From contig JAIEPH010000002.1 of NCBI GenBank assembly GCA_019749805.1, forward strand, positions 91,433-155,432: 64,000 nucleotides of DNA, written 5' to 3'. Positions 63,930-64,000 of the stretch are shown here, piece by piece (the stretch's first letter is position 1; each line of letters begins with the position of its first letter). The position numbers were made by a program, and so were the translations under genes. The notes under the pieces are model-generated. The model did no database searches and was not told where the DNA came from. It was given only the letters and a program-made list of their open reading frames with translations. Source of the stretch: Mycobacteriaceae bacterium. GTDB taxonomy: Bacteria; Actinomycetota; Actinomycetes; Mycobacteriales; Mycobacteriaceae.

Positions 63930-64000
63930 TGTCTCGGGACATCGCTGACACTTATGTCTTGGGACATCGCTGACACTCATGGTGCCGGTTTGGGTTCGCG
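63930..64000. mobile_element. Tandem 25-bp repeat, probable end of an IS481-like element
   Basis: Two copies of a 25-bp unit (63930-63954 and 63955-63979) differ at two positions and share GGGACATCGCTGACACT. Motifs of the form TGTCTCGGGACATCGCTGACA are what I recall from the ends of IS481-family elements in actinobacteria. An ATG at 63978 opens a frame that runs off the window and could be the transposase start. The element itself is outside, so the assignment is tentative. Confidence 0.5.

Noticed and set aside
1..64000. tRNA, rRNA or CRISPR loci
   Set aside because: No T-loop/anticodon arrangements, rRNA signatures or regularly spaced repeats were noticed by eye; a tRNAscan or Infernal run would be decisive.

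Overview
The window looks like chromosome from a fast-growing environmental mycobacterium (Mycolicibacterium type). Supporting signs are the high-GC coding bias, frequent GTG/TTG starts, 4-nt stop/start overlaps, mycobacterial lipoproteins (LpqH-, LpqE- and DUF4333-like), LexA boxes of the TCGAAC-N4-GTTCGA type, and a backbone gene order that I recall as matching M. tuberculosis Rv2605c to Rv2572c. That backbone is tesB2, pdxT, yebC, ruvCAB, gabT, yajC-secD-secF, Rv2585c-like lipoprotein, apt, rel, ppiB, Rv2581c-like hydrolase, hisS, Rv2578c-like radical SAM protein, Rv2575-like Zn-peptidase, Rv2573-like reductase and aspS. No rRNA, tRNA or CRISPR was seen.

Layout. 0-12.5 kb: coenzyme A/B6 metabolism, the YebC factor, an SOS-controlled ruvCAB operon, and accessory pairs of a regulator with an enzyme (TetR with alpha/beta hydrolase, MarR with alpha/beta hydrolase). 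A deletion scar at 2.7-3.1 kb keeps only the 3' ends of a divergent CocE-like hydrolase gene and a TetR gene. 12.6-15.8 kb: GABA/aminoaldehyde catabolism (gabT plus aldehyde dehydrogenase) and a collapsed VOC gene. 15.9-24.4 kb: Sec accessory complex (YajC, SecD, SecF), a peptide-binding lipoprotein, purine salvage and stringent response. 24.4-28.4 kb: tandem membrane-anchored cyclophilins, a metallo-beta-lactamase-fold hydrolase and hisS.

28.4-47.9 kb is an accessory block inserted, relative to M. tuberculosis, between hisS and the Rv2578c-like gene. Its centre is a stress-type island. It holds an extra SigF/SigB-class sigma factor with no anti-sigma gene beside it, followed in one run by a DUF421 membrane protein, a 34-aa coupled small ORF, a glucose-dehydrogenase-like MDR enzyme and a GH15 trehalase/glucoamylase. 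A DUF2254 protein, a small membrane protein (paralogue of the one at 10.4 kb), a proton antiporter and an APC permease flank it. The permease has a near-perfect SigF-type promoter (GGTTT-N16-GGGTA). A complete urtABCDE urea ABC transporter operon follows.

49-63.9 kb: a lipid or aromatic acid catabolic cluster (paired acyl-CoA dehydrogenases, amidohydrolase, TetR regulator, thioesterase, mycofactocin-type SDR). The regulator and the amidohydrolase share an operator, GGTAAYGACRTTACC. Then come housekeeping genes (Zn-peptidase, carboxylesterase, SRPBCC protein plus a truncated relative, ketopantoate-reductase family, aspS, SDR, deazaflavin-dependent enzyme). The last 70 bp carry a tandem repeat that I read as the end of an IS481-like element.
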